64,000 nucleotides of DNA from positions 438,586-502,585 of the forward strand of contig BCIX01000004.1 in NCBI GenBank assembly GCA_001600095.1, written 5' to 3'. Every line of letters begins with the position of its first letter. Position 1 is the first letter of the stretch. The notes beneath the pieces were generated by a model, which made no database searches, was not told the origin of the DNA, and saw only the letters and a list, made by a program, of their open reading frames with translations. Source of the stretch: Bullera alba. Lineage: Eukaryota; Basidiomycota; Tremellomycetes; Tremellales; Bulleraceae. The position numbers and the translations under genes were made by a program. This document shows positions 42,764 through 55,400 of the stretch, piece by piece.

Positions 42764-44857
42764 ATGACCAGGGCGATCGGGTCAAAAGATTCCGGTAACC
42801 CAGATACGAAAAGCGCTGAAGCTCTCTTTCTCCCTTATGATAACTCTTCCTCCCCTATACCTTCCTCTCGCTCACCAGTAGCCACTCTCCCACACACATC
42901 ATCGCACACCAATTCTCAAGAGGCCCCTAATACTCAACAAGACCCGACTGGTTCTGCTACCATCGACAGCAACGATAAACCTACCACGATGGCCAAGGAA
43001 GTTATCAGCGAGAAAGGAAAGAAGGACAAGAAGGATGGTGGAGACACGATTAAGAAAACCCGATCACAGAGCAACGCCGTCAAGGGGTCAACAGCAGCCA
43101 CAGCCTCTCAACCTCCTATCAAAACAATCCCCACGAGATCTTCCTCGCAACCTACACCCTCCTCCTCCCCCTCAAAGCGGAAGCAGATTAGCAAGTCCGG
43201 TGAACAAGACATCTCCGCATCAATCAGCAGTAGTCACCCTACTCCAAAGACAATGCGCCTAGCCAGTGATCCGCAAGAACCGCAGGGCAAGCAGCTCACT
43301 CAGCAAGACGAATACGATAACATTCGCAGAAGTCAACCAACCTCCCCTCTTCGTTTTTGGAAAACTCAAGTCTCCACTACCCGAATCGAGGTCAAGAACG
43401 GCTCATCCCGCGTTGTCGATTCCGTAAAAGGCTTCCGTCAAGCGCTTGCCAATGGTCCCCTTCCTCCAGTCGGAAGTCAAGTTGCCAAGCCCACTACCCC
43501 TCCCCTCTCTCCAAACAAGACACAGTCTTTCAACGGCGCTGAGGCCCCCAAGCAGACCAACTCGGTGGGGCTGACTCGATCCTGGTCAACGACAACTCCA
43601 TCGGCAACCTCAAACACCAACCGCACCGCTTCAACCAGTATAGCAAATCCAGGTGTTGCGTTGTCCACCAAAGCCACTTCGAATGGTTCGACAGCCTCAG
43701 CCACCAAGAACTACCCCAGCACTGTCCCTCAATCCTCCGGACCGAAAGCAGACGCATCGATGAATCCTTCGTCAGCGAGCAACAGCCTAGCCCCAGACGC
43801 GGTATCTGATGATCTAGATTCAAAAGAGCCTGGTCAAAAGGGAAGCGAGGGACGTTCCATTCCAACCAATCCGACTGGTGCGGGTGCGCCTGTAGCACCA
43901 TCTAAGCAGCATCCTGATGGGACACACCCTCCTGATACGTCTCGATCCGATGTCAACAAGCTAGCGATGGAGGCGGAGATGACAGCAGAGACGGTGAACG
44001 CAACGGGAGGAGCCATTCCTTCCCCGGTGATGTCCAAATCCAACGGCCAACATCAGCCATCCAGCTCAAACCAGCTTCACGCATCTAATGGCGTTTCACT
44101 CTCCACCTTGGGCAAGAGATCTAGAACGGATGAGATGACCAAAGAGTCCGTCTCGCATGGGTTGGGCATTGAGGCAGGTCAAGGGGCTAAGAGGGATAAG
44201 ATGGAGAAGGAGAACGGCGAGGTCAACGGGTCTGGGTCTGTGGAAGAAGGGAATGGAAAGGTGATGAAAGTGGTCGAGCAGCCTGAATTTGATCCCACAG
44301 CACCGGTGGGTCGGGCTTTCTTGCCTTTGCCCCGCACAGCTGGAACAATTTGGCAAACTCGAAGCTGACAATATCACCTAGGTCGTCAAGTTTGACAGTC
44401 AAGCGCGTCTCGTTGCGAAGTGGGATTTGATCCAGGCCGAGCTCCAGCCATTCCTACAGAGTCAGCTTCATCTCTCCGCATGCTGTCCCGGGAACCCGAG
44501 CTGATTGATGCTCTACAGAGTGGTCAGAGGAGACTATCGGTAATGCGTGAGTACCACCCAGCCGTCACCCCGCTAAACGTCAGCTTCGACACTGTGTATA
44601 CCGTTCTCCACCTCTTCCACAGGTTGAACGTCGATGCACAACAAAATCTTCGAGAGGGGGTATTGGCTATCGAGGCCGAAGAGACGAAGCAGGGTGAGTG
44701 GATCACGCGCTGGAAACAGCCCAGTGACCAAGACTAGCGCTAATCCCACACCGGTAGAGGAGGCGAGACAGCTCCTCATCACGTTTTCCCAAGAGATGGA
44801 GAAGGTGTCCGATGCGTTGAAGTTTTTCGAGATGAACTTTGGCCCCAAGGCGGAGTG
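42764..44857 (+). CDS. Ser/Pro-rich protein with conserved C-terminal helical part; frame conflict
   Basis: Exon 1 runs from ATG 42764 to about 44305, then a 76-nt intron, then exon 2 from 44382. The first 500 residues are low-complexity (Ser, Thr, Pro, Lys) with scattered basic stretches and VKGFRQALANGPLPPVGS. The C-terminal part looks ordered: ARLVAKWDLIQAELQPFLQ, LSREPELIDALQSGQRRLS, DAQQNLREGVLAIEAEETKQ and EEARQLLITFSQEMEKVSDA, ending GPKAE at 44855-44857. The first two of these lie in different frames with no good intron between them (44,455-44,485), so there is a frameshift, a sequence error, or an unusual splice. No family named. Function unknown. Confidence 0.5.
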
Positions 44858-45066
44858 ATCGCCATGCGCGGGCTAAGGAGGTTTCATGCCAATGCCAAGC
44901 TAGGAGCCCAAAGGATGAGAAGGAGCAGTAACGTATGCCCAAGTACCCTATACCACTTATGATCTATGTATGCATGAGCACGCCATGAGGATGGGCCAAA
45001 ACGCCCTTTTGACTATACCTATTATACAAACAACCCTCTCGGGACGTATTCCAACAGACTGATTGG

Positions 45067-46334
45067 CTACTCGACAGCAACGCCCATGCTCCATCCGGGC
45101 TGCATGAGGAAACCACTCGTGGCCTCCACTGCGGCTTTCGCTTGAGATGCCGAGGAGAAGGTGACTCGGAAGGCTTTAGCCCCAGGGTTAGGCGATGGCA
45201 GGGAAGAGGGCAGTGTGGCAGAGGACGGGAGGAGGGTGGCTTTGCTGAATCCAGTATGTCTGGCAGCGAAAACGGTTGTAAGATGTGACAGGAAGCGAAT
45301 AAGGAGGATAGCAAGTCGTTAGCAATGACAGCGATAGATGAAGCTGCCAGATCGGACACTCACTGCGAGAATAGGGCGCCCATGATCTCCTCTGAGCACT
45401 CGGGTGGGAGGTTTGTACATATCAACGATATGCCAGCTGGAGCCAAACATGAAGGTCAGCAAGAGACACTGGGTTTCCTGACTCCACGATAGGCAGGTCG
45501 TTTCGAAAGACCTTGTAGGATCTCGGCCACATCGTGGCAGCGGATCACCCACCATCATCATCCTCCTCGTCCATCTCAATCTCCATCTCGTCATCATCGC
45601 CTTGTTCCTTCTTGACTCGTTTAGCACCTGGCTCTCCACCCTCTGCATCCTCCAAGTCCCGCTTCGCATTGCCGCCCATCGCTGCGGTATCCGTCTCTTC
45701 CCGCTCCTTCTCCAATTGCTCATACTCGTTCTGTGCGCGGGACACGGTCAACTTTGCGGCTTGTATTGCTGCTGCTTCGCGGGATGCCGAGGGATCGGAC
45801 CGTGCGAGCGTGGCGTTTGATGGTTTCTTGGCGTAGGTGATGCTCTATACTCGTGAAGAGAGGTCGCAACAAGGATGTTGAGTTCGATGAAGCCGATAGA
45901 AGATTGAGGGCAAACGAAAGACATTTGTACTCGGTCAGCTGGTGTAACCTTGAACGATAGGCTGGTATGCCGGAGTGACACCCACCAGGAGCTTTCCGTA
46001 AAACGTCTTTCCCGTCACTCCCCTCATTGCCGCCGTTGCTGCCGTCTGCTCCTCGAACACGACAAACGCCTGTCCTCTCATTCCGCCATTCTTCTTCGCA
46101 ACAATGTCAAGGCTGGTTTTGTCAACGGTGCTCAGATTTTCTCTTATCATTGTTCGTGTCACTCACATATGGCCATATGGGCTGAAGAGGGCATATAGCT
46201 GAGCCCGCAATTCTGCACACCTCCGTCAGCTCGAGCATCGCAAGACGCTTTCAGCTGGTCGACATACCTGGTTTCTTGGTCTTTGCTTCCAGGTTGGACA
46301 CGTACAGTGTTGGCGAGGGAGTCTGCAAGGCCAT
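45067..46334 (-). CDS. RRM protein of the U1A/U2B'' (MSL1/SNF) family
   Basis: Starts MALQTPSPTLYVSNLEAKTK at 46334 and ends TAG at 45069-45067. RRM1: LYVSNL, ELRAQLYALFSPYGHI, RGQAFVVFEEQTAATAAMRG, KTFYGKLL, ITYAKKPSNA. A Glu/Lys linker with nuclear-signal-like KRVKKE and an acidic run follows. RRM2: ISLICTNLPPECSEEIMGA, then HTGFSKATLLPS, KAFRVTFSSASQAKAAVEA, MGVAVE. This two-RRM layout with RRM2 opening on TNLP is that of U1A and U2B''. Role: U1 or U2 snRNP component in splicing. The link between KTFYGKLL and the ITYAKK exon (45,880-45,990) could not be resolved and may include a very short exon. Confidence 0.82.
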
Positions 46335-46874
46335 GATGAAGGGGTCAGGTTATATTGTCGATGCCGAAGTGTAGAGATGAGCCTGTAGATCACAGCAAGC
46401 TGAAGCAGCGACTTCGAGACGATCAATAGCACCTGGTGCAAAGTGTGGGTACAAATTAAGTTTTTTTTTCAGGTTTCACCTGTTCGCAGCTGCCCCACTT
46501 TGCCCCTCCAAGTCCGTTGAAAACGCGTCGGACTGATTGGAGCTTGGCGGTGTCAAGAGGTTCAGAAGCGACATTGGGAGGTGTGTACTGGTGGTACTCG
46601 ACGAGTCGGAAGCTATCGAACGACGACACGATACGGCTGGTCCACAACTCCGTCAAAAACGATTAGGGACCAAAACAATCCGAAACGACTAGGACGAGAC
46701 TGCAGGGGTTTGACTTCTCGACTGGCCATCAATTTCCGCCACGTTTTTGGATCAACTGGACATTGCATTGTGACACTGTATCAGACCCAATACACCGACC
46801 AGCACAACATCGCTGGCATTCCAAGAGCACGAAGCTAGACTTCGGATTGGTAGTAGCAAGTCCTTCCCCCAAAG
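46335..46874. promoter_or_regulatory. Divergent promoter region, RRM protein / LAG1
   Basis: 540 bases between opposite start codons. Contains a run of nine T (about 46462-46470). An open frame on the minus strand (46456-46656) has no ATG and is not called. Confidence 0.4.
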
Positions 46875-48199
46875 ATGAGCTCGAGCAACATGTCGACGTC
46901 TTATCTACAAGCTTTCCTGCCAAAATCACTCCACCCATTCGTCACCCTCTCCTATCCTCTACCCTCGGCACCGTCCTCACTCCCCTTACCGCTCCGCCAT
47001 CTCCTATCTTCTTCACACCCAGCGGCACCGACGGGCAAAGCCTACACCCGGTTGGCAGCAGTAGCCGGTACGGCGGAGAAGCTATATGGCAAAGGTCCCA
47101 AAGACCTGTATTTCGCCGTCTTCTGCGCTATTGCATTCACGGTACTGAGGGAGATTATGCTCAGGTATATCCTGAGCGCGTTCGCGAGGGCATGGTTGAT
47201 GAGCAGTTATCGGAAGAGCAAAGGGGCGAGCAAGTCGGAAACGGGCAGGGACAGGAGGATGAAACGGAGGGATAGGAAGAAGATGGAGCATACGGTGACT
47301 CGGTTCGCGGAACAAGGCTGGAGCTTTATCTATTGCACGGTCTTCTGGTCAATGGGCATGGTGAGTGGTTGGGCACTTGCGGGTGTCAGCGAAGCTAACA
47401 TGTGGCTAGCTCATCCTGTATCGACTGCCTTCACCGCTGTCCCCACAATCGCTGTGGGGATCCTACCCGCAGACATCACTGCCTGGCTTGACGAAGTTCT
47501 ATTATCTCGCTCAACTTGGTTGGTGGTTCCACCAGATCTACGTGATCAACAGTGAAAAGAGGAGGAAGGATCATTGGCAAATGTTCGGACACCACCTGTT
47601 GACCATTGCTCTCATTACCACGTCTTACGCTACGCACTTTACCCGAGTCGGAACGGTTATTCACGCTCTGATGGACTTTTGCGACATTCTCCTCCCAGTA
47701 AGTCTCCTCCAAAACCACTTGGTCGTTTGCTGACCACTTCCAGCTCGCCAAGATGCTGCGGTACCTCTCCCTCCTCAAGTTGTGCGACTTTACATTCGTC
47801 GTATTCCTAGTATCATGGCTGCTCTCCCGGCAAATCGGCCTGTCGTTGGTGATTAAAACCGCATACTTTGACGCACCAAAGTACATTCCCTTCAAGTGGG
47901 ATCCCAAGAACGGATACTACCTGACCGAGGGAGCGTACTACGGATTCATTGGCGCCATCACCATTCTCCTCTGCCTCGCCTCGGTATGGTTCTGCATGGC
48001 GTGCATGGTCGCCGTCAGAGTAGTCAGGGGAGAAGGTGCGGAGGACTCGCGCAGTGACGACGAAGAGGAGGACGAACTAGAGGTGGATGTGTCAGAGGAC
48101 GGAAGCACACTGAGTGATGTCCCGGAGAGCAGCTCGACGGTGTACGATAAAGCACCGGCGGTATCATCCGTCGACGCGGGGATCAGGAAGAGGAAGTGA
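46875..48199 (+). CDS. LAG1: Ceramide synthase (LAG1/LAC1 family)
   Basis: Three exons: 46875-47360, 47410-47697 and 47744-48199 (1,230 nt, 409 aa). Contains the TLC domain: FAEQGWSFIYCTVFWSMG, FYYLAQLGWWFHQIYVINSE, KRRKDHWQMFGHHLLTIALI (the HH pair of the Lag1 motif), TRVGTVIHALMDFCDILLP and AKMLRYL. Several hydrophobic spans are visible. The tail is strongly acidic (DDEEEDELEVD) with Ser sites, as in yeast Lag1, where CK2 acts. Role: joins a fatty acyl-CoA to a sphingoid base in the ER. The N-terminus is short and Pro-rich. Confidence 0.92.
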
Positions 48200-48359
48200 G
48201 ATGGGTCAGTTTTCCGGGCGGACGGCGCATAGAAACGATGACACTTGGACGTGGTCAAGTGGCGCGGGGTCGCCCGAATAGATACACATATCATGCATTA
48301 GGCGAAGACATTGAATAGTCGGCGAGCGGGCGGGCTAAGGGGCTTTGTGGCAATCATCT

Positions 48360-49008
48360 TTACTGGGTCGAGCCGTAGTATTGTTGAGGAGGGGGAGCTG
48401 AGAAGCAGTCAGACATCTTGTTAGGCAGATAGACCAAGACACTACTTACGAGCCCGGTGATTGCCAATGGCTCCGCCGACGGGAGGGCCGTTTCCGACAA
48501 ACTGGCCGTTGCCAATGTAGGTGTATCCCTCGGGGCCGTACGTCTCCTCGGCTTTGATCCGTTTGCTACCGCAGGTCAGCTTAAGCCTAGAGAAAAAGGT
48601 TGAGCTGAACGTACTAGATGATCCAGAAGGCGTGGACGTGGCCGGGAAGGTATCCCTGTGGAACGCGTCAGTGTATCGCCTTGAGGTCAATCTTGGTTGG
48701 CAATCCAGCTTCTAGGTCTCCTTTGATAGTCTGCTTTCACCAAAGCTCCACATATCATCCAAATCGATTCCCGGACCTTCCTACATGGGATAGAGGCGAG
48801 CATATAGCCCCAGGATCGACTTACCAGGATCGTCAACCTAGGAAAACGATATCAGCATTTCATTCGTGAGCGGCTGCTCCTGTGATCTCGTCCGCGCTCA
48901 CAATAGGTTGATCGCCAGATCGCACGAGCACCCGCTGATAAACGCCACGGCTGCCGGTGGGAAGATGATGGCGATGATGATGAGCAGGACGTCTGAACTT
49001 CGAGCCAT
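48360..49008 (-). CDS. PMP3: Plasma membrane proteolipid PMP3 family
   Basis: Five exons: 49008-48902, 48837-48825, 48655-48615, 48565-48450 and 48397-48360 (315 nt, 104 aa). The core is the UPF0057/Pmp3 domain with two spans: DVLLIIIAIIFPPAAVAF, SGCSCDLAINLLLTILGYLP, GHVHAFWIIYK. A hydrophilic, Gly/Pro-rich tail follows (AEETYGPEGYTYIGNGQ ... PPPQQYYGSTQ), like the longer SNA/PMP3 proteins of fungi. Role: small membrane protein controlling membrane potential and ion tolerance; often stress-induced. Exon 2 has only 13 bases. The upstream region is unusually rich in palindromic sites. Confidence 0.92.
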
Positions 49009-49481
49009 TGTGAGGATGTTTTGGTGGATGAAGGTGGTGGACAAAGTGGAATTCGCGAATTGGGTGGCGAAATACAGCCCGGCCCTACAGGTGGGCGGGA
49101 GCGGAATCATATTCGGAATTTATGACGTCACGACTCACGAGCGCTCCTTGCGCGCTCCTTTGGTGAGGGAGGGCCACGTGCATCGCACGTGGCAGGCCGG
49201 CCTGCAGCCAGAAGTGAGGAGAAAGTACTGTCGGAGAGACCTTAAGATCGATGGCAGAGCATCCTCCTCTGCTGGTGGTACGAAGGGCCGAGCCGTGGTT
49301 ACTAGGTACCGCTTCAGACCTCCCAAGCTGAACAACTTTGATCCGCAAGGACGGCGTTGATTGCGGAGCTCTTTTGCAACAACCTTGGATTGAGGAGATA
49401 GGACACGGTCAACCTTGCACGGAGCAGTGTCTGGCCTGGCTAGCACTTCATACCTCAGCTTGATTATACTTCATTTCCATT
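49009..49481. promoter_or_regulatory. PMP3 upstream region with several perfect palindromes
   Basis: 473 bases between PMP3 (start 49008, -) and the end of the SRP receptor beta gene (49482, -). Within it: AATTCGCGAATT (49050-49061), TGACGTCA (49123-49130, bZIP/CRE-type), a 21-bp inverted repeat holding two CACGTG boxes (49173-49193), and GCAGGCCGGCCTGC (49192-49205). No open frame here is supported. Confidence 0.6.
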
Positions 49482-50646
49482 CTATATCTCGCTGAGGAAC
49501 TTTTTCACGTCGTCCAAGCCATCTCCTTCCTCCACCGCGGTGTCTTTCCCCGAGCTCATGGCGTCTTTACCCACTTTGACCATTCCCAACGCGCTACACC
49601 CCCATTCCACCTCGACCCCATCAATGTCTTCCCACTTGAACGGTCCCTGTCCACCCCATATCAACCCCTCGTCGTCGCCCTCATCTTCATCCCCAATGGG
49701 CGCGGTACTTCCCCCAAACAACCGCTTCCACCAGGAAGACGAGGATGAAGCGACTTTGGACATGCCCTCGATCCTGCCGCTGGTACTTGCCCGAGCGGAC
49801 TTGAGCCTGTCCATCTCTCTAGTGAGGATGGATCGTAATCGCTCAACGGACGTAGTACGTGTCTGATCCGGGATGTTGGGTGGGAACGGGGACGATGGCG
49901 GTGTTGGCCGGATCAAAAGGTCCGTCTTGTGGGCCAATAAGAGGAGTTTGGGCGGGTCAGACATGGGCGACCGGGCGGCTTGTGACGCGAGGGCAGTGAG
50001 CAGCGGAGGGAGTTGTCTAGGCGAATTAGCACGGACATACACAAGGAAGCAAGGTACATTGACTCACTCGGCGACCTCTCCCGCGTTCCTAACGATACCC
50101 ACGACGTCGACGACAAAGACCGCTCCGGCAGTCTCCGCCACGTGCTTCTTGACCTCATCACGGAGTCGTGGATGACCGGGGATGTCCACCAGGTTGAGGT
50201 GTGTAGCACCATATGGGCTCAACACGGCGATGGTCGTCGACGACGGCACTATCGAGGTGTGAGTTTGCGGGTATGAGTTCTGGGTAAACTACGAAGGGTC
50301 AGCTTCCAATGGACGACGTATAGATCGCAAGGGTCAGCTGCTAGTGACGGTGAAACGCACCTTTGCGAATAGCGACGTCTTGCCTCCATCTGACGGTCCG
50401 ACCAATAGTACAGTAGCGGGACCGGTCCTCGAGCTCTTCTTCACACCGGGCGTGTAGACTGGTCAAACTTATGAGCTGGGCTCTGAGACCGGAGAGACTG
50501 GCTCACTCACAGGTCAGAAACGTGACCAGAACCGCCATTAATGCCGCCGCGATTTGAAAGTACACATTCTGCAGAATCGGGTTCGCCAGGAGTTCCGCCA
50601 GTCTACCAACCTCTGGCTTGACCAGCTCGTCGTCGTACACGGTCAT
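49482..50646 (-). CDS. SRP102: Signal recognition particle receptor subunit beta
   Basis: Minus strand from ATG 50646 (MTVYDDELVKPEVG) to TAG 49484-49482, about four exons. One N-terminal membrane span (NVYFQIAAALMAVLVTFLT), then a small GTPase domain: Walker A VGPSDGGKTSLFAK, LVDIPGHPRLRDEVKKHV (DxPGH switch), FVVDVVGI, and LLLLAHKTDLL (NKxD-like). A Ser-rich insert and a C-terminal EWGCSALG plus DDVKKFLSEI follow. Role: anchors the SRP receptor alpha subunit to the ER membrane and works in co-translational targeting. The Ser/Trp-rich insert is longer than usual. Confidence 0.9.
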
Positions 50647-50867
50647 ACTGGAGTGAGTGACTTTGGCGTTGATGTTACTTCGAAGAACCTGATCACTTGG
50701 TGGGTCAATGGAGGGTTGCCAAATGAAGTACGGCGGATGCAGGCGGATGCGATCTCCGTGATTTACGTAATGTTTGTCTGGTGCCTGACGTCGACCGACG
50801 CTCCCGTCCAAGCAAGCAACCATCTATCGTCTATACATTTAACCACAAAACACAACCGCGAGACACA

Positions 50868-51752
50868 ATGGCCGACGTCAACGACCCAAAGATCGCAGAG
50901 GGTGAGTGGAGGAGGCCGTGAGAGCAGTCGCCCAGCTGGAGGCCTGGCGTTTGCCTCGGAACAGCCGCTGGAGTCAAGACGACGTCATACTGACCGGTGC
51001 TCGATAGCGTACGAGAAGGTCAGGAACACCAAGGACGAGACGACATGGCTGTTGTGCGACTACGAGGTGGGTCCCGAGCTTTATCACTGCATTGGGGATG
51101 TCGGCGCGAAGGGTCGGCCTTCAAGAGCTATAGCAACCACCTGAACTCCAGCCGAGATAAGCGGAGGTCTCGGGCCGACGTCCTCCAACCCACATGAAAG
51201 CTCTCTTTGGACACGCTGACAAGAGTGATGTAGTCCGACAAGTCGAACAAGCTCGTCCTGACGGCCACTGGATCCGGAGATCTAGATGAATTCACGTCGA
51301 ATCTCCAGCCTGGGCGTGCATCGTTCGGATACGTCTTGGTCAAATACGCCAACGACGACCATAGTTTCCGGGAGAAGTTCATCTTGGTCATCTGGATTGG
51401 AGACGAGGTCAAGGTCATGCGGAGGGCCAAGGTCAGTCGACAGCGCACGGCTGAATGCCATTTACAAGCGACTGACTTGCTTCAGGTCTCTGTGCACACT
51501 GCCGATGTCAAGAAGGTCCTTCGAGCGTTTTCCATCGATGTGTCTGCCTCCTCTCCCGCGGATCTCAAAGAAGTGGGTCACAATCGTCGACTTCGAACAT
51601 GCGGATCTCGCTCACTCTTTGCCTCATAGACCGATATCGTTCAAAAGCTCAGAAGGGCTGGCGTAAGTCCTCGTCTACTCATGTGTAACGAGATTGTTGA
51701 CTGAATAATCGGCACAGGGTGCCAACTACGATAGGAGCAAGTTTGACTAGCT
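50868..51752 (+). CDS. Coactosin-like ADF-homology actin-binding protein
   Basis: Several exons from ATG 50868 (MADVNDPKIAE) to TAG 51750-51752. ADF-H domain: AYEKVRNTKDETTWLLCDYE, SNKLVLTATGSGDLDEF, FGYVLVKYANDDHS, REKFILVIWIGDEVKVMRRA, VHTADVKKVLRAFSIDV, and the ending GGANYDRSKFD, which is the coactosin hallmark. Role: binds F-actin and slows capping in the cytoplasm. First exon ends at 50901; its start codon is 221 bases from the opposite start of the SRP receptor gene, so the promoter is shared. Confidence 0.9.
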
Positions 51753-52438
51753 GTACACCTGCTGCAGCATGCAAAATGGCGTCTAGAACGCCTTGAGAGT
51801 CGTCGGCGCGATCACAAGAGCCTCCGAGAACGGTCGACGTGAAAATCCCGTTTTTGAGGCGGATTGATATGGTTTCGGGGTTTCCTGCCATTTTTCCTCA
51901 GCTAAGACGCTCGGAGGATATCTTGGATGATCTCTGGACAATTCTGACATCCAAGAACATCCGTTGAGTCTCGCAGGACCTGCCGGAAAGCTGGTATGGT
52001 AGATCTTTACCCAGGCGGAGGGTGCCGCAGCTTCTGCTCCCTGGCGAAGCTTTGAGTGCCCAGTCTCAACAGCTTGTAAGTGCATAGCATATCAACAGAG
52101 CCTTGCACCTGCGACAGCTTGATTTACTCAGTCCTAAGTACGGATCGCACCTTTGGGCGAAGAACAGAGACCTGGAAGCCATAGATCCAAGAGGTCTTGC
52201 GGCGAGGATTGACTTTTTGCCTCCACTTCGAATGTCCAAGTCTGGATTCCAAACTTGTCCTTTGCTCGTCTCTGTAGCTCCTTTCATCTCTCAACTTTAC
52301 ATCCACGCAGCCACAAGTTCTGAGCACTGAGCACCGGGAAGGATGAAAGATCCCATAGTACAAGAATAATATCGAGAAGGGCTATTTGTCCGTTCTCAGC
52401 GGGATTACAATATTCTGTCGTCGCCCGAATCATCCACC
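51753..52438. other. Intergenic stretch before TTI1, no gene seen
   Basis: 686 bases. Minus-strand open frames (51783-52085, 52066-52363) lack motifs and were not called. No repeats noticed. Confidence 0.45.
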
Positions 52439-55400
52439 ATGACGGCTTCCTTGCCCCGTCCTGGCCCTAGCTCGGCCAGCTCGACCGGCTCCAGACCGAT
52501 CCCAGCACTAGCAACAGACCCAGAAGTGTCACGACTGAAGATGGAGGCTTTTCGCAGAGTGAGTGAAATACCCCTCAAAACGAGCTAACTGTCAGGTAAA
52601 ACCCATCTGCGTTCGACTCATGTCGCTAGCTGCAACACCGCCAACATCCTTCTCGGATCACTACAGGATCATCGACACCCTTTCCTCTGCCATCTCAGAT
52701 ATACCCCAAGCGGCATTCACACCTTCCATGATCAACTACCTCCTCTTCCCTATCATCCAAATACTGCGGAACAACGACCCAAGGGCGTTACCCGAGTTGT
52801 TCCTCGAGTCGGCGTATAGGTTCTTGGCTATAGTGGTCAATGTGTGGAAGAAGGCGGATGGAGGAATGGAGATCGGAGCTTGGGAACAGCTATGGAGGTT
52901 CTGCATAGCCTCGATGGGCACCGGTTTGGATGGCGGGAAGGGAAAGGGGAAACAGGTCGGACAGGAGGTTCAACTCCAAGCTGCCCTCTTGCTCCAGGCA
53001 CTACTTGAACCTACCGTGTCGGAGCCATCTCGGGCAAGAACACATCCCAGCGTAGCTATGCTGGAAAAGGTGTCCTCGCCGAAATCACCCTTGATGCCGA
53101 CCCTATTCCAAACGATAACCTTCCTTCTCTCGACATTGGACTCGCCGCTGTCCCTACTACACTTCACCTCACTCTCCCTTCTCAGACCGCTGGTCACTGT
53201 CTACCTCCACAACCAACATCCGGTTATGGCGTCAGTACTCCCCGGCATGGTCAGCTCGATATCGAAATTGGTCAATTCGGCAAAGGATGGAAAACCCCTG
53301 CGAGGGGATGTGGTTGTGGAAGCATTGGGATTGCTGCAGGACGTGGTGGCGGAAACACTATCGGACGAGGATCTGCGCAAGCTGGGAGTCTTAGGCTCTG
53401 GAGTTGACAACCTCAGTCAGTTTGGCGACGACTGGGAGAGTCAAATACCCAACTTCAACCAACGACCCTCGTCTCCGACACCTTCGATCGCGTCGACTGC
53501 CAATGGGAGTACTACGAGCAAGAGACCGGATCCCTTCCCACCGCTGGGCCGCTCGTACCTCGACTTCACCTCCTCTCAGCTATTCACTGCTATACGGCCA
53601 ATATTACTGCAACTAGCCAGTCATCCGTCACATCTAGCTCGGCAATCGGTAACACGGCTGTGTACGGCTCTCATAGGCAAGACAAGCGAATCACTACCTT
53701 CTCTGGTCCAGCCGAGCTTGTCGACATTGCTACTACTATGCCAAGACGACTTTGACGCTGTCAGTGCGGAAGCTCGAGCTGGTCTTCGATCACTCCTCCT
53801 TGATCCCGATAGATCGCCTAATATGGCTCTGCACGACTCTATCGTGATCGTACTGGGCGACACCATGAACGCTCTACCGAGACTCATCACCTCGCATCAA
53901 GAGTCCAAAGTGACCCAGGCATGTCGACTCCTCAAGTCGATAGCGGAGTTATCCTCCGAGTCCAGCGTCCGCACCGGGAGAGGACTAGTCAATCCCATCG
54001 CGGAGCTTTTGGGTCCAAAGGGCAATATAGCCAGATGGAGCTGGTCCCTCCTATCATGTCTGGAGTTTGGCCGGCCCGCGGGTTGGAGTACTACTGGATC
54101 CAACGCGACTGCTGCAAGAGCCTCTGAGAAAGGGTGGCAGGGACACTCAATCTTGTCATCAATCCCACTTCTCATCGAGGGATCGGGGGAAGGGTCGGAA
54201 GCTCAAGACGGTGAAAAGGAGTTCCCGTCTCTACCCCTGCGATACGTCGAATCAGAGTCCACGATCAAGGCGATAAATCAGTCGCTGGAGTCACTGGGCT
54301 ATGCCGGTGGAGAGGCGGCATTGTTCTCTGTCGAATACCTGGTGACTTTTGCTCGGAGCCACAAGAGGAACGACGTGTCGAAAGCCGTATCCGCGCTATG
54401 GGTCGCTCAACACCTCTTCGAGGGTATAGCCCGTGGTCAAGAGGAGAGCTCCGAGGGAAGGATCGGTAAACGGACAAGAAAGCTAGCCAAGGATGTGACA
54501 AAAGTGCTCGTCGCCATCGATGACGAGGGAGAGGAGGATTATGATGATCACATGAAGGAGGAAACGGATGAGGCATCCGATGCCCTGATACCCGTCGAGA
54601 GGACCAAAGGACTCGATACGATAACGACGCTTCTGGACGCCGCGCCAAAGACCACTTCTTACGCTTCCAGCGAGACGAGGAGGTTGCACGCTCAAGCTCA
54701 AGCGGCAATCTTCACCAGTCTATCCCTCTCGACTCTATCGACTACGTCGAGGATATTGTCGTCATCATTCCGACCTCTTCTCCTGACCGCACTGTACACC
54801 TTGTTGCAGCACATCACCTCTCCGCATCCGCTCATTTCTTCCTACGCGGAGACGGCACTAATCAACATTGCCTACAATACGGGATATGCCAGTGTGCAAA
54901 ATCTCATACTGGACAATGTGGATTATGTGATCAATATCGTCTCGCAGCACCTCACTCCCGGTCGGCTGTCATCTTCCGCTCCACTCGTCTTGATCTCCAT
55001 GATCCGATTGACGAGAGGGTCGAGTGACGACTTGACAATCATGATTCACGACATTATCGACGAGATCTTTGACGTATTGGACGATTATCACGGGTACGAG
55101 ATCCTCACCAGTGGTCTACTCGCCGTCTTGTCGACTCTCGTGGAGGTGATGAATGAAGATGTGGGGCAGGAAGGGATCAGCGAAGAAAGGGCCAAGAAGC
55201 TCCAAGAGATGGACAGGGTGAACAAGGCGCCTGATCCCGTAAAGGACTTTGCCAAATTCGAGACCTGGTATCGGGATAGACAGACTCGCCGGGAGGAGGA
55301 AATCGAGGACATCATCAAGCGCGCCCCACACCAGCCGTGGTCCCAGAACCTCGATGTCAGTGGCAATGCGGAACAACTCGATGCCGAGGCGCCAGCGGAA

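Noticed and set aside
46456..46656. Minus-strand open frame of 66 codons upstream of the RRM gene
   Set aside because: No ATG, no family match and no linked exon could be shown; composition alone is not enough.
50938..51002. Possible extra coding exon in the coactosin gene
   Set aside because: The stretch has GT and AG at its borders as an intron, and removing it gives the expected AYEKVRN start of the ADF-H domain.
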